Positions 1-9,567 are shown, counted from the stretch's first letter. The stretch is 29,856 nt of DNA from Candidatus Rifleibacteriota bacterium (GCA_029565415.1 JAKQOH010000023.1:1-29856); one strand, 5' to 3'. The notes: generated by a model from the sequence alone, not told the origin. A program made the numbers and translations.

Positions 1-42
1 AGTTAATCAAATTACCATGCCCGAATTGCAAAGGAGAATAAC

Positions 43-2991
43 ATGCCTAAAACAAGTTCTGCTGTGGCGCAAGCGTGCGCCAAGATTGAAATCAGTACTG
101 ACGGCACTACCTGGGTTGACATCGGCTCGGAAACGACCACCGCTCTGTCAGGGACGCATGTCCGGGAGCGGATGTCGCGGCTCGAGACGACGGTCGGAAG
201 AGTCTGGCTGTTCGACGGGGCAGGGCGGATGGCGTATGGAACGGCTTCCGAGCCGGCCGTCATCGAGCGCGTCTTCCGGACCCTGCGCCGTCCCTGGTAT
301 GAGAGAACTGATATACATCATGATACATATCCCGGCAGCGTCGATCAGCTCGGTGGATTCAACTGGATCGATCTGATCGACCGGAACCGCCGGTTTTCCC
401 CCGTGAATGGCAGGGTGACATCGGGATGGGGCTACTGGGCCTGGCGTGACAATCTTGCCTCGGACACGATCGGGGGCCTGCTCGTTCTCCTCGACCGGAG
501 GGCTTTGGAAGGCGAAGCCGTGCTCGACTGGGTGACGGAGGATCTGCGCCGGTCGGGGATCGAGGTCGGTTGGCTTCACCGGCTGAATCCTGGCAGGAGC
601 CGGCTTCCCAGGGGGGTGTCCCTGGCCGCCGCGAAGGAGTTCGAACGGGCGCATCATGCGCAGGGGCTGGATGCCGTGCGCCTCGGCGATGCGGATGCCG
701 TGCTGCGGGGGTACCGCGACCAGAGCCTCCTGATACGGATCGTACCGGCCAGTTCGCCGCGCCTTCCCGCGGTCTCGTGGCTTCTGCTGCTTGTCTGGCT
801 CACCCCGGTCATCCGTTGGGTGCTGTTCGGTTCGGCATCGCCGGCAGCGGGAAGCGGGACTACGGCGCCCCGGCTTGCGACCCTGCTGCTTCTCGCCGTG
901 TCGGCCGCCGGGATCCTCCCCCTCGGGCTTTCACTCCTTCTCTGGCGGGAAGTCGCCGGGCGCCGCACGCTGGCCGTCACCACCGCCCTGTGCCAGGAAC
1001 TCGAACAGCGGCTGGTCCGCATCGACCGCAAGTTTCCCGCCCTGATCGAGCGGCTTGCCGCCCGCTACCGTGACTGGCGCGGCCGGCTCGAGGCGCAACT
1101 CGCGCGCGATCCGGCATTCCCCGACCTCCTGCAAACCTCCAGCCATGGCCTGGAGGTGCGGCGGTTCCCGGCGGAATCCCCGAAGGCACGCCTCATCGAC
1201 GAGACCCTGGAATGGGAAGAGCGGGGAACTCTCGACACCGTGTTCGTCGTCGACCGGAACGGCCGGTTCTGGCGGCCGCACAACGACAGCATGATGCTGT
1301 TCCGCCGGATGGCGCGGTGGCCCCGCGATCGCATGATGCGCACCCTTGCCAGCCTCTACGAGCGTCAGACGAACCGCTCCTGGCAGGAGTTCGAGTGGCT
1401 CCTCCGGATGCCGCCCGAGGGCTATCCGCGGGAACGGTTCTTCGGGGACAGCCTGTTTGGCCGCGGCGTCACGTCGCGGCTCTCCTCTCAGTTGAGCCGT
1501 GCGGCAATCAATAAATATAATATATGGAAAAACATATCAGATGATGTTTCCGGGCGAGAGGATGTCGCTGCGCTTGCGGTGACCGATATGGCCGTCTCGG
1601 CAGGGGGGGAGGATGTCGTCGCGACGATGCTGCGCCGGCTCGGGACGTTCACGATCAACTCGAACGAGGCCGGTGCCGCCGCCATGTTCGTCGATGTCAT
1701 CCGGGGCGCGACCGGCGCCGCGATCGGGTGTCTCACCGTTTTTCACCACTCCGGCGGGCTGGCGGCCCTGTTCTTCGACGAGCTCTACGCGACCTGGCCC
1801 GAACGAGCGGATGGGATGCGCCTGTATGCGATCTCCGAGTTCCCCTGCACCCTCCTGTATCCGGGGCTGCACGACGATCGGAAATTCTCGCGCCTGTTCC
1901 GTCGCCTCGAACCGCCCCACGTGATGCTGAGCCAGGCGGCCGTGGTCGACGGCAAGCCGGTCATCCTGGCGGCCCTCAACTGCCGCCAGATCTGGAACTA
2001 CTCCCTGGTCGGCACCCTGCCCTGGACACACGTCGAGGAACGGGTCGGCGCGTTCCGGAACCGCCTGCTCGGCGGAGCCTGTGCGATGAGCCTCATCCTC
2101 GGCCTGCTGTGCCTGCGCGTCTGGCGCGGGGTTGCCCGCCCCGTCGCGGCGCTCGTCGATGGCGTGGAAGCGATGGAACACCGCCGGCTCGAGCACCGGA
2201 TCGCGATCTCGACCGGGGATGAGCTCGAACGGCTTGCCGAGACGTTCAACGCTACCCTGGCGGGCATGGAGGAGCTGGAAGTCGCGCGGGTCGTGCAGCA
2301 GAAACTCCTGCCGGCCGGAGAGGTGACGTCGGGCCGCTGGCGATACCGCGGCGTCAGCGTCATGTGCAGCGAGGTCGGCGGCGATTATCACGATGCGCGG
2401 CTGTGCCCCGACGGGAGTATCGCGTTCTTCCTCGGCGACGTGTCGGGCCACGGGGTCTCGGCGGCGCTGGTCGTGGCGATGGCGAAGGCGGCGTTCGGAA
2501 ACCTCGTCCGGTCGGGCTGCGCCGAACCCGGGGAGCTGCTCGGCCGCCTGAACGAGGTCATCATCGGCACGGTGCGCAAGCGGAAGATGATGACCGCCGT
2601 GGCCGGCCTGGCAAAACCCGATGGAACGCTGCTTCTGGCGAACGCCGGCCATTGTTATCCGGCTCTGCTGCGCAGCGACGGGAGCGTCGAGCTCCGGCCC
2701 TGGCAGGGAAGCCTGCCGCTCGGCGTCCGGCTCCGCGGAAGCTGGACCACCCTCGGTCTTGAATTTGGCCCCGGCGATCGCCTGCTGCTGTACACCGACG
2801 GGATTCCCGAGGCCGTCGATCGCGACGGGGTGCAGCTCGGATACTCCCGCTGGGAGGAGTTCCTTCGGGCCGAAGCCGCCGAGCCCGATGCCGCACAGCT
2901 CATCTCGCGGCTTCACGACCGGATCCGGCGGTTTACCCAGCCGGTCGGCTGGACGGATGACGTGACGATCACCGTTCTTTCGTATAATTAG
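43..2991 (+). CDS. Membrane sensor with HAMP and SpoIIE/PP2C-type serine/threonine phosphatase; N-terminus appears chimeric
   Basis: The C-terminal domain (about 740-982) is a PPM/SpoIIE phosphatase expected to dephosphorylate Ser/Thr-phosphoproteins such as anti-sigma antagonists; no such partner lies nearby. The metal-binding aspartates are all visible: D781 in GGDYHD, D799 in GDVSGHG, D919 in YTDG and D972/D973 in WTDDVT, so it should be active. Membrane segments lie near 244-263, 278-300 and 675-693, followed by HAMP (about 694-755). The region between the second and third segments is probably extracytoplasmic. The two sensors downstream have a similar plan but begin with an extra membrane segment that is missing here. 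Instead, residues 1 to about 38 resemble the start of a phage tail protein and are AT-richer than the rest. A strong ribosome site (AAGGAG, 31-36) precedes ATG 43. Phosphatase call is firm; the natural start of the host protein is unknown. Confidence 0.85.
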   Translation: MPKTSSAVAQACAKIEISTDGTTWVDIGSETTTALSGTHVRERMSRLETTVGRVWLFDGAGRMAYGTASEPAVIERVFRTLRRPWYERTDIHHDTYPGSVDQLGGFNWIDLIDRNRRFSPVNGRVTSGWGYWAWRDNLASDTIGGLLVLLDRRALEGEAVLDWVTEDLRRSGIEVGWLHRLNPGRSRLPRGVSLAAAKEFERAHHAQGLDAVRLGDADAVLRGYRDQSLLIRIVPASSPRLPAVSWLLLLVWLTPVIRWVLFGSASPAAGSGTTAPRLATLLLLAVSAAGILPLGLSLLLWREVAGRRTLAVTTALCQELEQRLVRIDRKFPALIERLAARYRDWRGRLEAQLARDPAFPDLLQTSSHGLEVRRFPAESPKARLIDETLEWEERGTLDTVFVVDRNGRFWRPHNDSMMLFRRMARWPRDRMMRTLASLYERQTNRSWQEFEWLLRMPPEGYPRERFFGDSLFGRGVTSRLSSQLSRAAINKYNIWKNISDDVSGREDVAALAVTDMAVSAGGEDVVATMLRRLGTFTINSNEAGAAAMFVDVIRGATGAAIGCLTVFHHSGGLAALFFDELYATWPERADGMRLYAISEFPCTLLYPGLHDDRKFSRLFRRLEPPHVMLSQAAVVDGKPVILAALNCRQIWNYSLVGTLPWTHVEERVGAFRNRLLGGACAMSLILGLLCLRVWRGVARPVAALVDGVEAMEHRRLEHRIAISTGDELERLAETFNATLAGMEELEVARVVQQKLLPAGEVTSGRWRYRGVSVMCSEVGGDYHDARLCPDGSIAFFLGDVSGHGVSAALVVAMAKAAFGNLVRSGCAEPGELLGRLNEVIIGTVRKRKMMTAVAGLAKPDGTLLLANAGHCYPALLRSDGSVELRPWQGSLPLGVRLRGSWTTLGLEFGPGDRLLLYTDGIPEAVDRDGVQLGYSRWEEFLRAEAAEPDAAQLISRLHDRIRRFTQPVGWTDDVTITVLSYN

Positions 2992-3011
2992 TACTATAGA
3001 AGGAGACTGGC

Positions 3012-3563
3012 ATGCGTGTGTTCGAGATCTTCTGCGAAATCGAGGGCGTGACTCCTCCCGTCTGGAGGCGGATGGAACTGGCCGAGACGCTCTCGCTGAA
3101 GGGCGTTCACGCGGCTCTACAGGCGGTGATGGGCTGGCGCGGCGAGTATCCGGCCTGCTTCTCGGCCGCCGGAACGCTCTGGCCCATCGGCGACTGGCCG
3201 GATCCCGGACGGGACGCGGCTGGCCTGACGCTGGGCGGTCTGCGCGATCTTGCGGGCGACGAGTTCTTCTACGATTACGAGCCGGACGATCCGTGGCGCG
3301 TCCGGTGCCGGTTCGAGGCAGAGAGCAGGGCCGATGCGATCCGGCCTCCCACCTGTCTTGCCGGCGGGCGCGCGGCCCCGCCCGACGGGGTCGGCGGTCG
3401 CGAGGGATACGCCGACTTCCTGCGCATGCTCGGGGATCCCGAGGCCGACCCGGACGAGGTCGAGGATATGCTGGAATGGGCCGGCGGCGCGTTCGATCCC
3501 GATGCGTTCGATCTCGCGGCGGCAAACCGCCGTCTGGAGCGTATCGGCGTGAACCGTCTCTGA
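3012..3563 (+). CDS. Plasmid pRiA4b ORF-3-like family protein
   Basis: 183 residues. The opening, with an IxGVTPPVWRR-like motif followed by a helix and the phrase AVMGW, matches the pRiA4b ORF-3 family (MM3350-like fold), whose biochemical role is unknown. The DYEPDDPWRVR stretch (about 89-99) corresponds to the family's conserved Y-D-x-G/P-D-x-W block. The C-terminal half is acidic (DPEADPDEVEDMLEW). A ribosome site AAGGAG lies just upstream of ATG 3012, about 20 nt after the phosphatase stop. A TATAAT at 2983-2988, within the last codons of the phosphatase, could be a -10 element, but no clear -35 accompanies it. The gene sits between the sensors and is probably co-transcribed; nothing shows a functional link to them. 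Confidence 0.8.
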   Translation: MRVFEIFCEIEGVTPPVWRRMELAETLSLKGVHAALQAVMGWRGEYPACFSAAGTLWPIGDWPDPGRDAAGLTLGGLRDLAGDEFFYDYEPDDPWRVRCRFEAESRADAIRPPTCLAGGRAAPPDGVGGREGYADFLRMLGDPEADPDEVEDMLEWAGGAFDPDAFDLAAANRRLERIGVNRL

Positions 3564-3609
3564 GGCGGAAGGCGGTTTGCCCCCGGGCGGAATGATATAC
3601 TGACGCCCC

Positions 3610-6600
3610 ATGGCCGAACGACCCGCTTCCCCCGCCCACGACCGCCGGCTCCTCATTCCCGTCCCGCCTCCCGGCGGCATCGTCGTCGCCGTCTGGCTGT
3701 TTCTGCTCGTTCTGCCCCTGCTCTGGCTGCTCGTCTGGGTGAACCGGTGGCTCGATCTCGAGGAGCAGTGGCGGGAGCTCGCTGCCCGCCGCGCGATGAT
3801 GAACGAGATGCAGGAACTCCGGCCCCGCCTGAACCCGACGAAGCGTCTGGAAGAAGCCCTGCGGGAGATCGAGGTGGGGCTCGGCTTTCCGGCGGTGCGT
3901 GGCGGCGCCTCATGGAAAGCCGCTTCGGGAACCCCCGGTCTCGATTCCGCCCGGCTGAACCGGGAGTTTTGTCTCGAGTGCCGGCGCAGGATCGGGTGTG
4001 AGCCCGTCTTCCTGCTCACGGCCGGTGCCGACGGCCGAACTCCCGAGCTTTCGATCCACCCCGGGCTGATGCCGGGGGCGCCGCCCCGGCCGGCCACCTG
4101 GCTGCCACTCTGGCTTGCCCTCGCCGGCTGGCCCGACCGCACCGACTGGATCGACGATCAGGAAACCCGCCGTCTGCGCCGTCGGTGGTCCGGTTCCATG
4201 GGACGGGAAGAGCTGGCTCGACGCTGTTCCGGGCTGCTGACGAGCCTGTTCGGCGGTGATCCCTTCACCGCGGAAGGGTGGGGGCTCGTTCAGCCCTTCA
4301 TCCGCATGCGGCCGGGCGGCGGGGCATTTCTTGCCGTCGCGAATTTCGTCGCGAGCCGGCCGGGGCCGTCGGCGGCCGTTCTTGGCGGGTATGTGGCCGT
4401 GTTCCGCAGATCCGAGCTTTCGAGGCGGTTCCTTCTCGAGCCGCTCCTGAAAAGGCCGGGTGGGGGGATCGCGGAGGGGTTCACGATCGTTCCCGCCGAA
4501 CGCCGGACCCCGACCCACATTGTCCTCACCTCCGGAGCTCCGGCAGAGCTTCTGCAGGAGTGGAGCCAGCGGCTCGGCCAGCGCCCCTTCCGTCTCGTGC
4601 TCCGCCGGGAACGGGCCGCGCTGCGCCACCCGTTTCGCGACTGGCAGCCCTGGCTGCGAGGCCTGTTCCTGATGGCCACCTTCGGCAGCGGCCTGTTCCT
4701 GCTGCTGAAAGACCGGGGGTCGAGTCTGCCTCTGAATATCCGCGGCCAGCTTGCCGCTGCGGTTGGCGTGGCAACGGTGTTGCCGCTCCTCGCGGGAGGG
4801 GGGGTGGTGATCTCGTATCTCGATTTCCGGCGTGAGATCGACCATGAGCTTCGGGGCAGGGGGGTCGCCGAACGGCTCGAGCTTCTGGAAAACGGGCTTG
4901 CCGGCCATCTCGAGGCATTGAAACATCGCATCGGCCGGCTCAAGGAAGGGGTTGCGGCGGGTCTCACCGCCGGGCCGTCCGAAACGAACCGTCTCGTCGG
5001 GCGGATCCGGCGGCGCGCATCAGCCCAGATGGCTCTTCTGATCACCGATGATGGGCAGGATGCGTTCGACGCCGACGCAGCGTTGCAGCCGCGGACCGGG
5101 CGGCTTGCCGACAAGCTTGCGGAGATGGCGCGCACGATCTCGATGCGCGTATTCCTCGCCGCCGGCTGTTTCGCCGAGGAGGAGCTCGATCGACCGCCGC
5201 GTTCAGGCCTCTGGACACGCCGCCGCCGGGCCGTCGCCTCGAACATCAGCATGATCGATATCGCCACCCTCCTCGAATCCGACGGCAAAGCCCTGGACCC
5301 GAAATTTTCCGGCATCACCGACAGCATCCTGTTCCAGTACATGGTGAAACACCCGCGAACGAAACGGATCCAGGCGCTGCTGTACGTGATGTATGACCGG
5401 GCCGGGCTGGTGCGCATGTATCTCGACAGCCTCGAACGCCGCAGGGAGCCGGCGAGCGAGTTCCTGTCGGGATCGGTGACGGACGTCGCCCTGTTCGGAA
5501 CCCTCGATCTCACCCGCCGTCAGCTCGATCCCGCCGTCGCCTGGCCACGGGCTGCCGAAGCCGACCCGGAACTGTTCGACCTCGCCCGGCATGCGTTGAC
5601 GATCCCAGCCGGAACGTTCCGGGAGCGGAGCCCGGCCGCGGATGTCGTGGCTCTCGTCCGGTCGTTTTCCGGATTCGGTGTCGTCGCGGTTGGCCGCTCC
5701 TCTCCCCTGTTTCCCGGCTGGGCGGTGTGGGAGGACCGACTTGTCATCGCGATCTGGAGCGGGTATGCGATTCTGCTCACGATGGTCGTGACCACGTATC
5801 TGACCCGGAACTTCCTCCGGCCGATCCGGACGATCGCCGATGCCGGCAACGAGGTTGCTGCGGGCCGGTATGACGTCACGCTGCATCTGCCGACCGGGGA
5901 TGAGTTCGGCGGTCTTGCCGACGAGTTCAACGCGATGACGGCGGGGCTGCGCGAGCGTGAGCGACTGGCCCGGTTCGTCTCGAAGGAGGTGCTCGAGACG
6001 GTGCGGTCGGACGATACGGCAAGCCTCGATCCCGGAGGCGAGCGGCGCCGGATCGGGATCCTGTTCGCGCATATCGTCGGTTTCGACCGGATTGCGGCCG
6101 GACTTGCCGTCGATGGAGTGTTCGAGCTGCTCAACGATCTCCTTCCGCGCCTGGAACGCAATCTCCACGACCATGGAGGAAGCCTCGACAAGGTCGTGGG
6201 AGACGGGGTGATGGGCGTGTTCCACTCCGGTCCGATTCCCGCGGCTACCCGGGCATGCCGCGCCGCGATGGCGATCCGGCAGACGATCGGACAGGTCAAC
6301 GCTGCGGGGCTGCGTACGGGGCTCGAACCGCTTCGCGTCTCGATCGGTCTCGCCTCGGGAAGTGCCGTCTGCGGGCGGATCGGCTCACGAACTGGGCGAC
6401 TCGATTTCACGGCGATCGGCGATCCCGTGAATCTCGCCGCCCGGCTCGAGGCCGAAAGCCGCAGCCGTCCCGGCGCTCCGGTGCTTCTCGATGAAGAGAC
6501 CGCGAGGGAGGCGGAGGCGGAAGTGAACTGTACACCGCTTGATATCATTCAGGTGCGCGGAAGGGTCAAGCCGGTCCGCCTCTTCACGATCGCATCCGGC

Positions 6601-6615
6601 GGTGAGATCCCATGA
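3610..6615 (+). CDS. Membrane sensor with HAMP and class III nucleotide cyclase domain of C2-like type (first metal Asp replaced by His)
   Basis: 1001 residues. Membrane segments lie near 25-45, 349-366, 381-404 and 711-731. HAMP (about 732-785) follows, then a class III adenylate/guanylate cyclase homology domain (about 805-990). The first metal-binding position, normally Asp in an FxDIxGF motif, is His821 (FAHIVGF). The second metal Asp is present (D865 in VVGDG). The substrate-side residues are all kept: K861, T934 (the Lys/Thr pair of CyaC and soluble adenylyl cyclase), N941 and R945 in the DPVNLAARLE block. A homodimer would therefore lack normal metal binding, while the subunit could supply the purine-binding half of a heterodimer. 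The stop codon overlaps the next gene's start as ATGA (6612-6615). No strong ribosome site precedes ATG 3610. Substrate (ATP or GTP) is not proven; Lys/Thr favours ATP. Confidence 0.85.
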   Translation: MAERPASPAHDRRLLIPVPPPGGIVVAVWLFLLVLPLLWLLVWVNRWLDLEEQWRELAARRAMMNEMQELRPRLNPTKRLEEALREIEVGLGFPAVRGGASWKAASGTPGLDSARLNREFCLECRRRIGCEPVFLLTAGADGRTPELSIHPGLMPGAPPRPATWLPLWLALAGWPDRTDWIDDQETRRLRRRWSGSMGREELARRCSGLLTSLFGGDPFTAEGWGLVQPFIRMRPGGGAFLAVANFVASRPGPSAAVLGGYVAVFRRSELSRRFLLEPLLKRPGGGIAEGFTIVPAERRTPTHIVLTSGAPAELLQEWSQRLGQRPFRLVLRRERAALRHPFRDWQPWLRGLFLMATFGSGLFLLLKDRGSSLPLNIRGQLAAAVGVATVLPLLAGGGVVISYLDFRREIDHELRGRGVAERLELLENGLAGHLEALKHRIGRLKEGVAAGLTAGPSETNRLVGRIRRRASAQMALLITDDGQDAFDADAALQPRTGRLADKLAEMARTISMRVFLAAGCFAEEELDRPPRSGLWTRRRRAVASNISMIDIATLLESDGKALDPKFSGITDSILFQYMVKHPRTKRIQALLYVMYDRAGLVRMYLDSLERRREPASEFLSGSVTDVALFGTLDLTRRQLDPAVAWPRAAEADPELFDLARHALTIPAGTFRERSPAADVVALVRSFSGFGVVAVGRSSPLFPGWAVWEDRLVIAIWSGYAILLTMVVTTYLTRNFLRPIRTIADAGNEVAAGRYDVTLHLPTGDEFGGLADEFNAMTAGLRERERLARFVSKEVLETVRSDDTASLDPGGERRRIGILFAHIVGFDRIAAGLAVDGVFELLNDLLPRLERNLHDHGGSLDKVVGDGVMGVFHSGPIPAATRACRAAMAIRQTIGQVNAAGLRTGLEPLRVSIGLASGSAVCGRIGSRTGRLDFTAIGDPVNLAARLEAESRSRPGAPVLLDEETAREAEAEVNCTPLDIIQVRGRVKPVRLFTIASGGEIP

Positions 6616-9563
6616 GCCTTCGACGCTTCGAGCTCGACCGCGACGCCGGAACCCGCGGCATGATGATCATCCTGGCATGGCTCGTGTTCCTGGCCCTGCC
6701 GGCGATCGGCCTGCGTTCGGCCGTGTTCCTCTGGCTCCAGAACGAGGAAGCCGGCCTCCGGTCCACGGTTCGGCGACAGATGCTCGAGGAGATGCGCCTC
6801 TTTCGGGATGACCTCCAGATCCCGCATGCTCTCGATGCTCTTTGCCGGCCGGTGCTTGCAGCCCACGGATGTTCCGAAAACGGGTCACCGGCCTCCGCGG
6901 CCGCGCTGATGCAGGCCGGACCGGAGGAGTTCGACCGGCTGTGCCGGGATCTGCGCACCAGAACTGCCTCACGGCCTTCGGTCTGCGCCCTGCTGATCCC
7001 TTCCCGCAAGGCCCTGTTCCTGCGGATTGATCCCGCCACCTTTCCGGGAAAACGGCCCGCCGAGGTCGAACGCGATCTCCGCGTCATTCTCGAGCCCCTG
7101 ATGACGCTTCGCGCCTCGCTCGATCGGTACACCCCCGGGGAGCAGAAAACGCTGGATCGCTCCCGGCAGGTATCGGAGAAGCTGTTCGGCGGGGATTTCC
7201 ATCTCGCTGCCAGCCTGAGAGGCGTCAGGACCGACGTTGCGCACTACTGCGGCACCGGCAACGTGTTCTGCCTCGTCGACTGGGCCGACGTGGCCGGACC
7301 CCGACCGCAGTATGTCGCCCGAGATGCGGCTCTGTTCCTTGCCCTGTTCCACGACCGCTTCGTCGATCGGGCGCATCTGCTGCCCGTGCCGCTTGCCGCC
7401 ACGGTGCACTCCTCTCTCCGGCGGCGTATCGCGCTTGCCGGGACCCGGGACCTTCCGCGCTTCGTGCGGGCGGGCGAAGCGCTCGCCATCCAGGATGTGC
7501 CGCCCTTCGAGTGGCCCGATGCCCTGCTGTGGCGCTCTCTCAGAAAACGGCCGAGTTCCGGTCTCCGGCCGGTCCTTGCCGTGACAGCCGATGCCGCCGC
7601 GTTCCGCCATCCCTGGCGGGCAAAGCTGCCCCTGTTCGATCTGGTTCTCTTCCTTTCCGTAGCCGTTTCGGCGCTTATCTGTTTCCGGGCGGCCTGGTTC
7701 GGGGAATCGCCGGGTACGGGACTGCGGCATCGCATTGCCTGGGGATTCGCGTTCGGAGCCGTGATCCCCTGCATCGGGCTGGCCCTTCTCGGGGTTGCCT
7801 CGGCCAAAACCGGCGAAACCCGGCTCCCCAGGGCCGTTCTCGCACATCTGTCGCGCCAGATGCATCGGCTGGACGACGCCCTGCGCATGGCCCGCATCAT
7901 CCGTGCCCGGACTCTCCAGAACCATGCCGATCGGTTGGCGCGGATCGGCAGCCGGCAACGGGATCTGGTCGAACGGGAACTGGAAACGGTGATCCGTCGC
8001 CGTCTGACACGCTCCATCCTGACGTTTTTCGCCGACGGGACGGATGCCGCCAGATCAAGTTATGGCGCTCGCGAGAGTGATGCGGGGCTGCGGCATATCA
8101 TGCGCGGGATCGTCCAGGATTCTCTGCAGAAACTGGGAGGTGCCGATTCCGCCAAGGCGGCCGGAGAGGGCCGCAATATCCAGGCGAGCATCGACATCGC
8201 CCGCTCGATCACCGCCGAATATCTCGACGATGCCTACATCGACGATCTGCTGACTCATGCCCCGGGAGTGATCGGCAACCCCTTCGCGACCGAACACCAG
8301 TTCATGGGCGTCCAGGTCTCTCCCCCCCTGGGATCCGGCCGTCCGCCGGCGATGATGAACGTCATCTGGGGCGGATGGGACACCATCTCGAACGACTGTT
8401 TCCACCATCTGAAAAGCCGGAGCCGGCCCGACTTCGCCGAACGGCGCTCGCAATGGAATATAACGTATTATTTATATAATATTGAATCTGTCGATCCTCC
8501 GCGACTCGCCTGGAACGAACTGTCGGCCGATCAGGACGGGTGGAGCCGGTACCGCCGGCTGGCGGATGTCTGTCTGCGCCAGTCCCTGGGCAGGGAATAC
8601 GACGGACTGCCCGACGAGCCCGAAACGCTTGCCGTGTCGAAATCCTTCGCCTATGGCAATGTCGTGGGTGTGGCCGTCGCCGTCCCGAACGGTCGTGACG
8701 CCGGGCCCGGCTGGGGTGGGGCGGCTGCGGCCATCGTCACCGCCTGGCTTGTCGTGACGATGGCAACGGCGTTTTTTCTGACCCTGCCCTTCCCCCCGTT
8801 CCTCGAGGCGACACGGCTGACGGCGCGGGGAGAGTATGGCTGGCACCTGGCGGTCCGCCGTGCCGACGAGTTCGGCCGACTGGCCGACGTGTTCAACGGT
8901 ATCGCTCGCGGCCTGCGGGAGCGGGCCGGCATGGCGAGGTTTGTTTCCGAAGGGGTCCTGACGGCCGTGCGGGCGGCCGACACGGGGACTGCCGGTATGA
9001 CCGGAGGCGGGGAGCGGGTTGGTGCCGCCGTCCTCTGCTCCGATATCCGCGGCTTCACCACGCTGTCCGAATCCCATGAGCCCGAACAGGTTGTCACGCT
9101 CCTGAACGGGTATTTCACCCTCATGGAAGAACCGATCTCGGCTGAGGGGGGCAGCATCGAGAGTTATCTCGGCGATGCGATCGTCGCGGTCTTTCCGGCA
9201 AGGCCTGGTTTTGAAGAGCCTGAAATTCGCGCCGTCCGGGCCGCCTTCGGCATGCGTGCGGCTCTCGAGCGGTTCAATGCCCGCCGACGCGCCGAAGAAG
9301 CATTCCCCATCGAGACGGGCATCGGTATCGCAGCCGGAACGCTGTTGTGGGGCCGGCTCGGCGGGGAAGACGGGCGGCTCCTGCCGGCCCTGATCGGGGA
9401 TCCCGCCGATCGTGCCCCGCGCTACGAAGCGGCCACCAAGGGGCGGGGCGGCTCGGGGATCCTCGTGGATGCACGCGTTCGGGAACGGCTCGGGGAACGG
9501 TTCCCGGGGGGGGAGATCGATCACGAGGGCGAAACCCTGTATCTCCTCGACAGGCCCCGATGA
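6612..9563 (+). CDS. Membrane sensor with HAMP-like linker and class III nucleotide cyclase domain of C1-like type (metal site kept, base-binding residues lost)
   Basis: 983 residues with the same plan as its upstream neighbour: membrane segments near 17-38, 340-360, 375-398 and 707-727, a HAMP-like stretch (about 735-785), then a class III cyclase domain (about 800-975). Both metal-binding aspartates are present: D811 in SDIRGFT and D855 in YLGDA. The base-contacting Lys is Ser851, the Asp/Thr position is Ala926 and the transition-state Asn is Asp933; Arg937 remains. This is the mirror image of the lesions in the preceding protein. The start overlaps that gene's stop by 4 nt, which suggests translational coupling. 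Residues 616-626 are encoded by an unusually AT-rich codon run. Cyclase homology is certain. Activity as a homodimer is unlikely, and heterodimer activity is inference. Confidence 0.85.
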   Translation: MSLRRFELDRDAGTRGMMIILAWLVFLALPAIGLRSAVFLWLQNEEAGLRSTVRRQMLEEMRLFRDDLQIPHALDALCRPVLAAHGCSENGSPASAAALMQAGPEEFDRLCRDLRTRTASRPSVCALLIPSRKALFLRIDPATFPGKRPAEVERDLRVILEPLMTLRASLDRYTPGEQKTLDRSRQVSEKLFGGDFHLAASLRGVRTDVAHYCGTGNVFCLVDWADVAGPRPQYVARDAALFLALFHDRFVDRAHLLPVPLAATVHSSLRRRIALAGTRDLPRFVRAGEALAIQDVPPFEWPDALLWRSLRKRPSSGLRPVLAVTADAAAFRHPWRAKLPLFDLVLFLSVAVSALICFRAAWFGESPGTGLRHRIAWGFAFGAVIPCIGLALLGVASAKTGETRLPRAVLAHLSRQMHRLDDALRMARIIRARTLQNHADRLARIGSRQRDLVERELETVIRRRLTRSILTFFADGTDAARSSYGARESDAGLRHIMRGIVQDSLQKLGGADSAKAAGEGRNIQASIDIARSITAEYLDDAYIDDLLTHAPGVIGNPFATEHQFMGVQVSPPLGSGRPPAMMNVIWGGWDTISNDCFHHLKSRSRPDFAERRSQWNITYYLYNIESVDPPRLAWNELSADQDGWSRYRRLADVCLRQSLGREYDGLPDEPETLAVSKSFAYGNVVGVAVAVPNGRDAGPGWGGAAAAIVTAWLVVTMATAFFLTLPFPPFLEATRLTARGEYGWHLAVRRADEFGRLADVFNGIARGLRERAGMARFVSEGVLTAVRAADTGTAGMTGGGERVGAAVLCSDIRGFTTLSESHEPEQVVTLLNGYFTLMEEPISAEGGSIESYLGDAIVAVFPARPGFEEPEIRAVRAAFGMRAALERFNARRRAEEAFPIETGIGIAAGTLLWGRLGGEDGRLLPALIGDPADRAPRYEAATKGRGGSGILVDARVRERLGERFPGGEIDHEGETLYLLDRPR

Positions 9564-9567
9564 AAAC

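Noticed and set aside
3584..3609. Promoter at TATACT before the upstream cyclase gene
   Set aside because: The spacing to any -35-like hexamer is wrong and transcription would start almost at the ATG.
1537..3639. 700-residue minus-strand open frame
   Set aside because: It lies opposite the phosphatase and ORF-3 genes, is Arg/Pro/Asp-rich without domain motifs, and is the usual shadow of GC-rich coding sequence.
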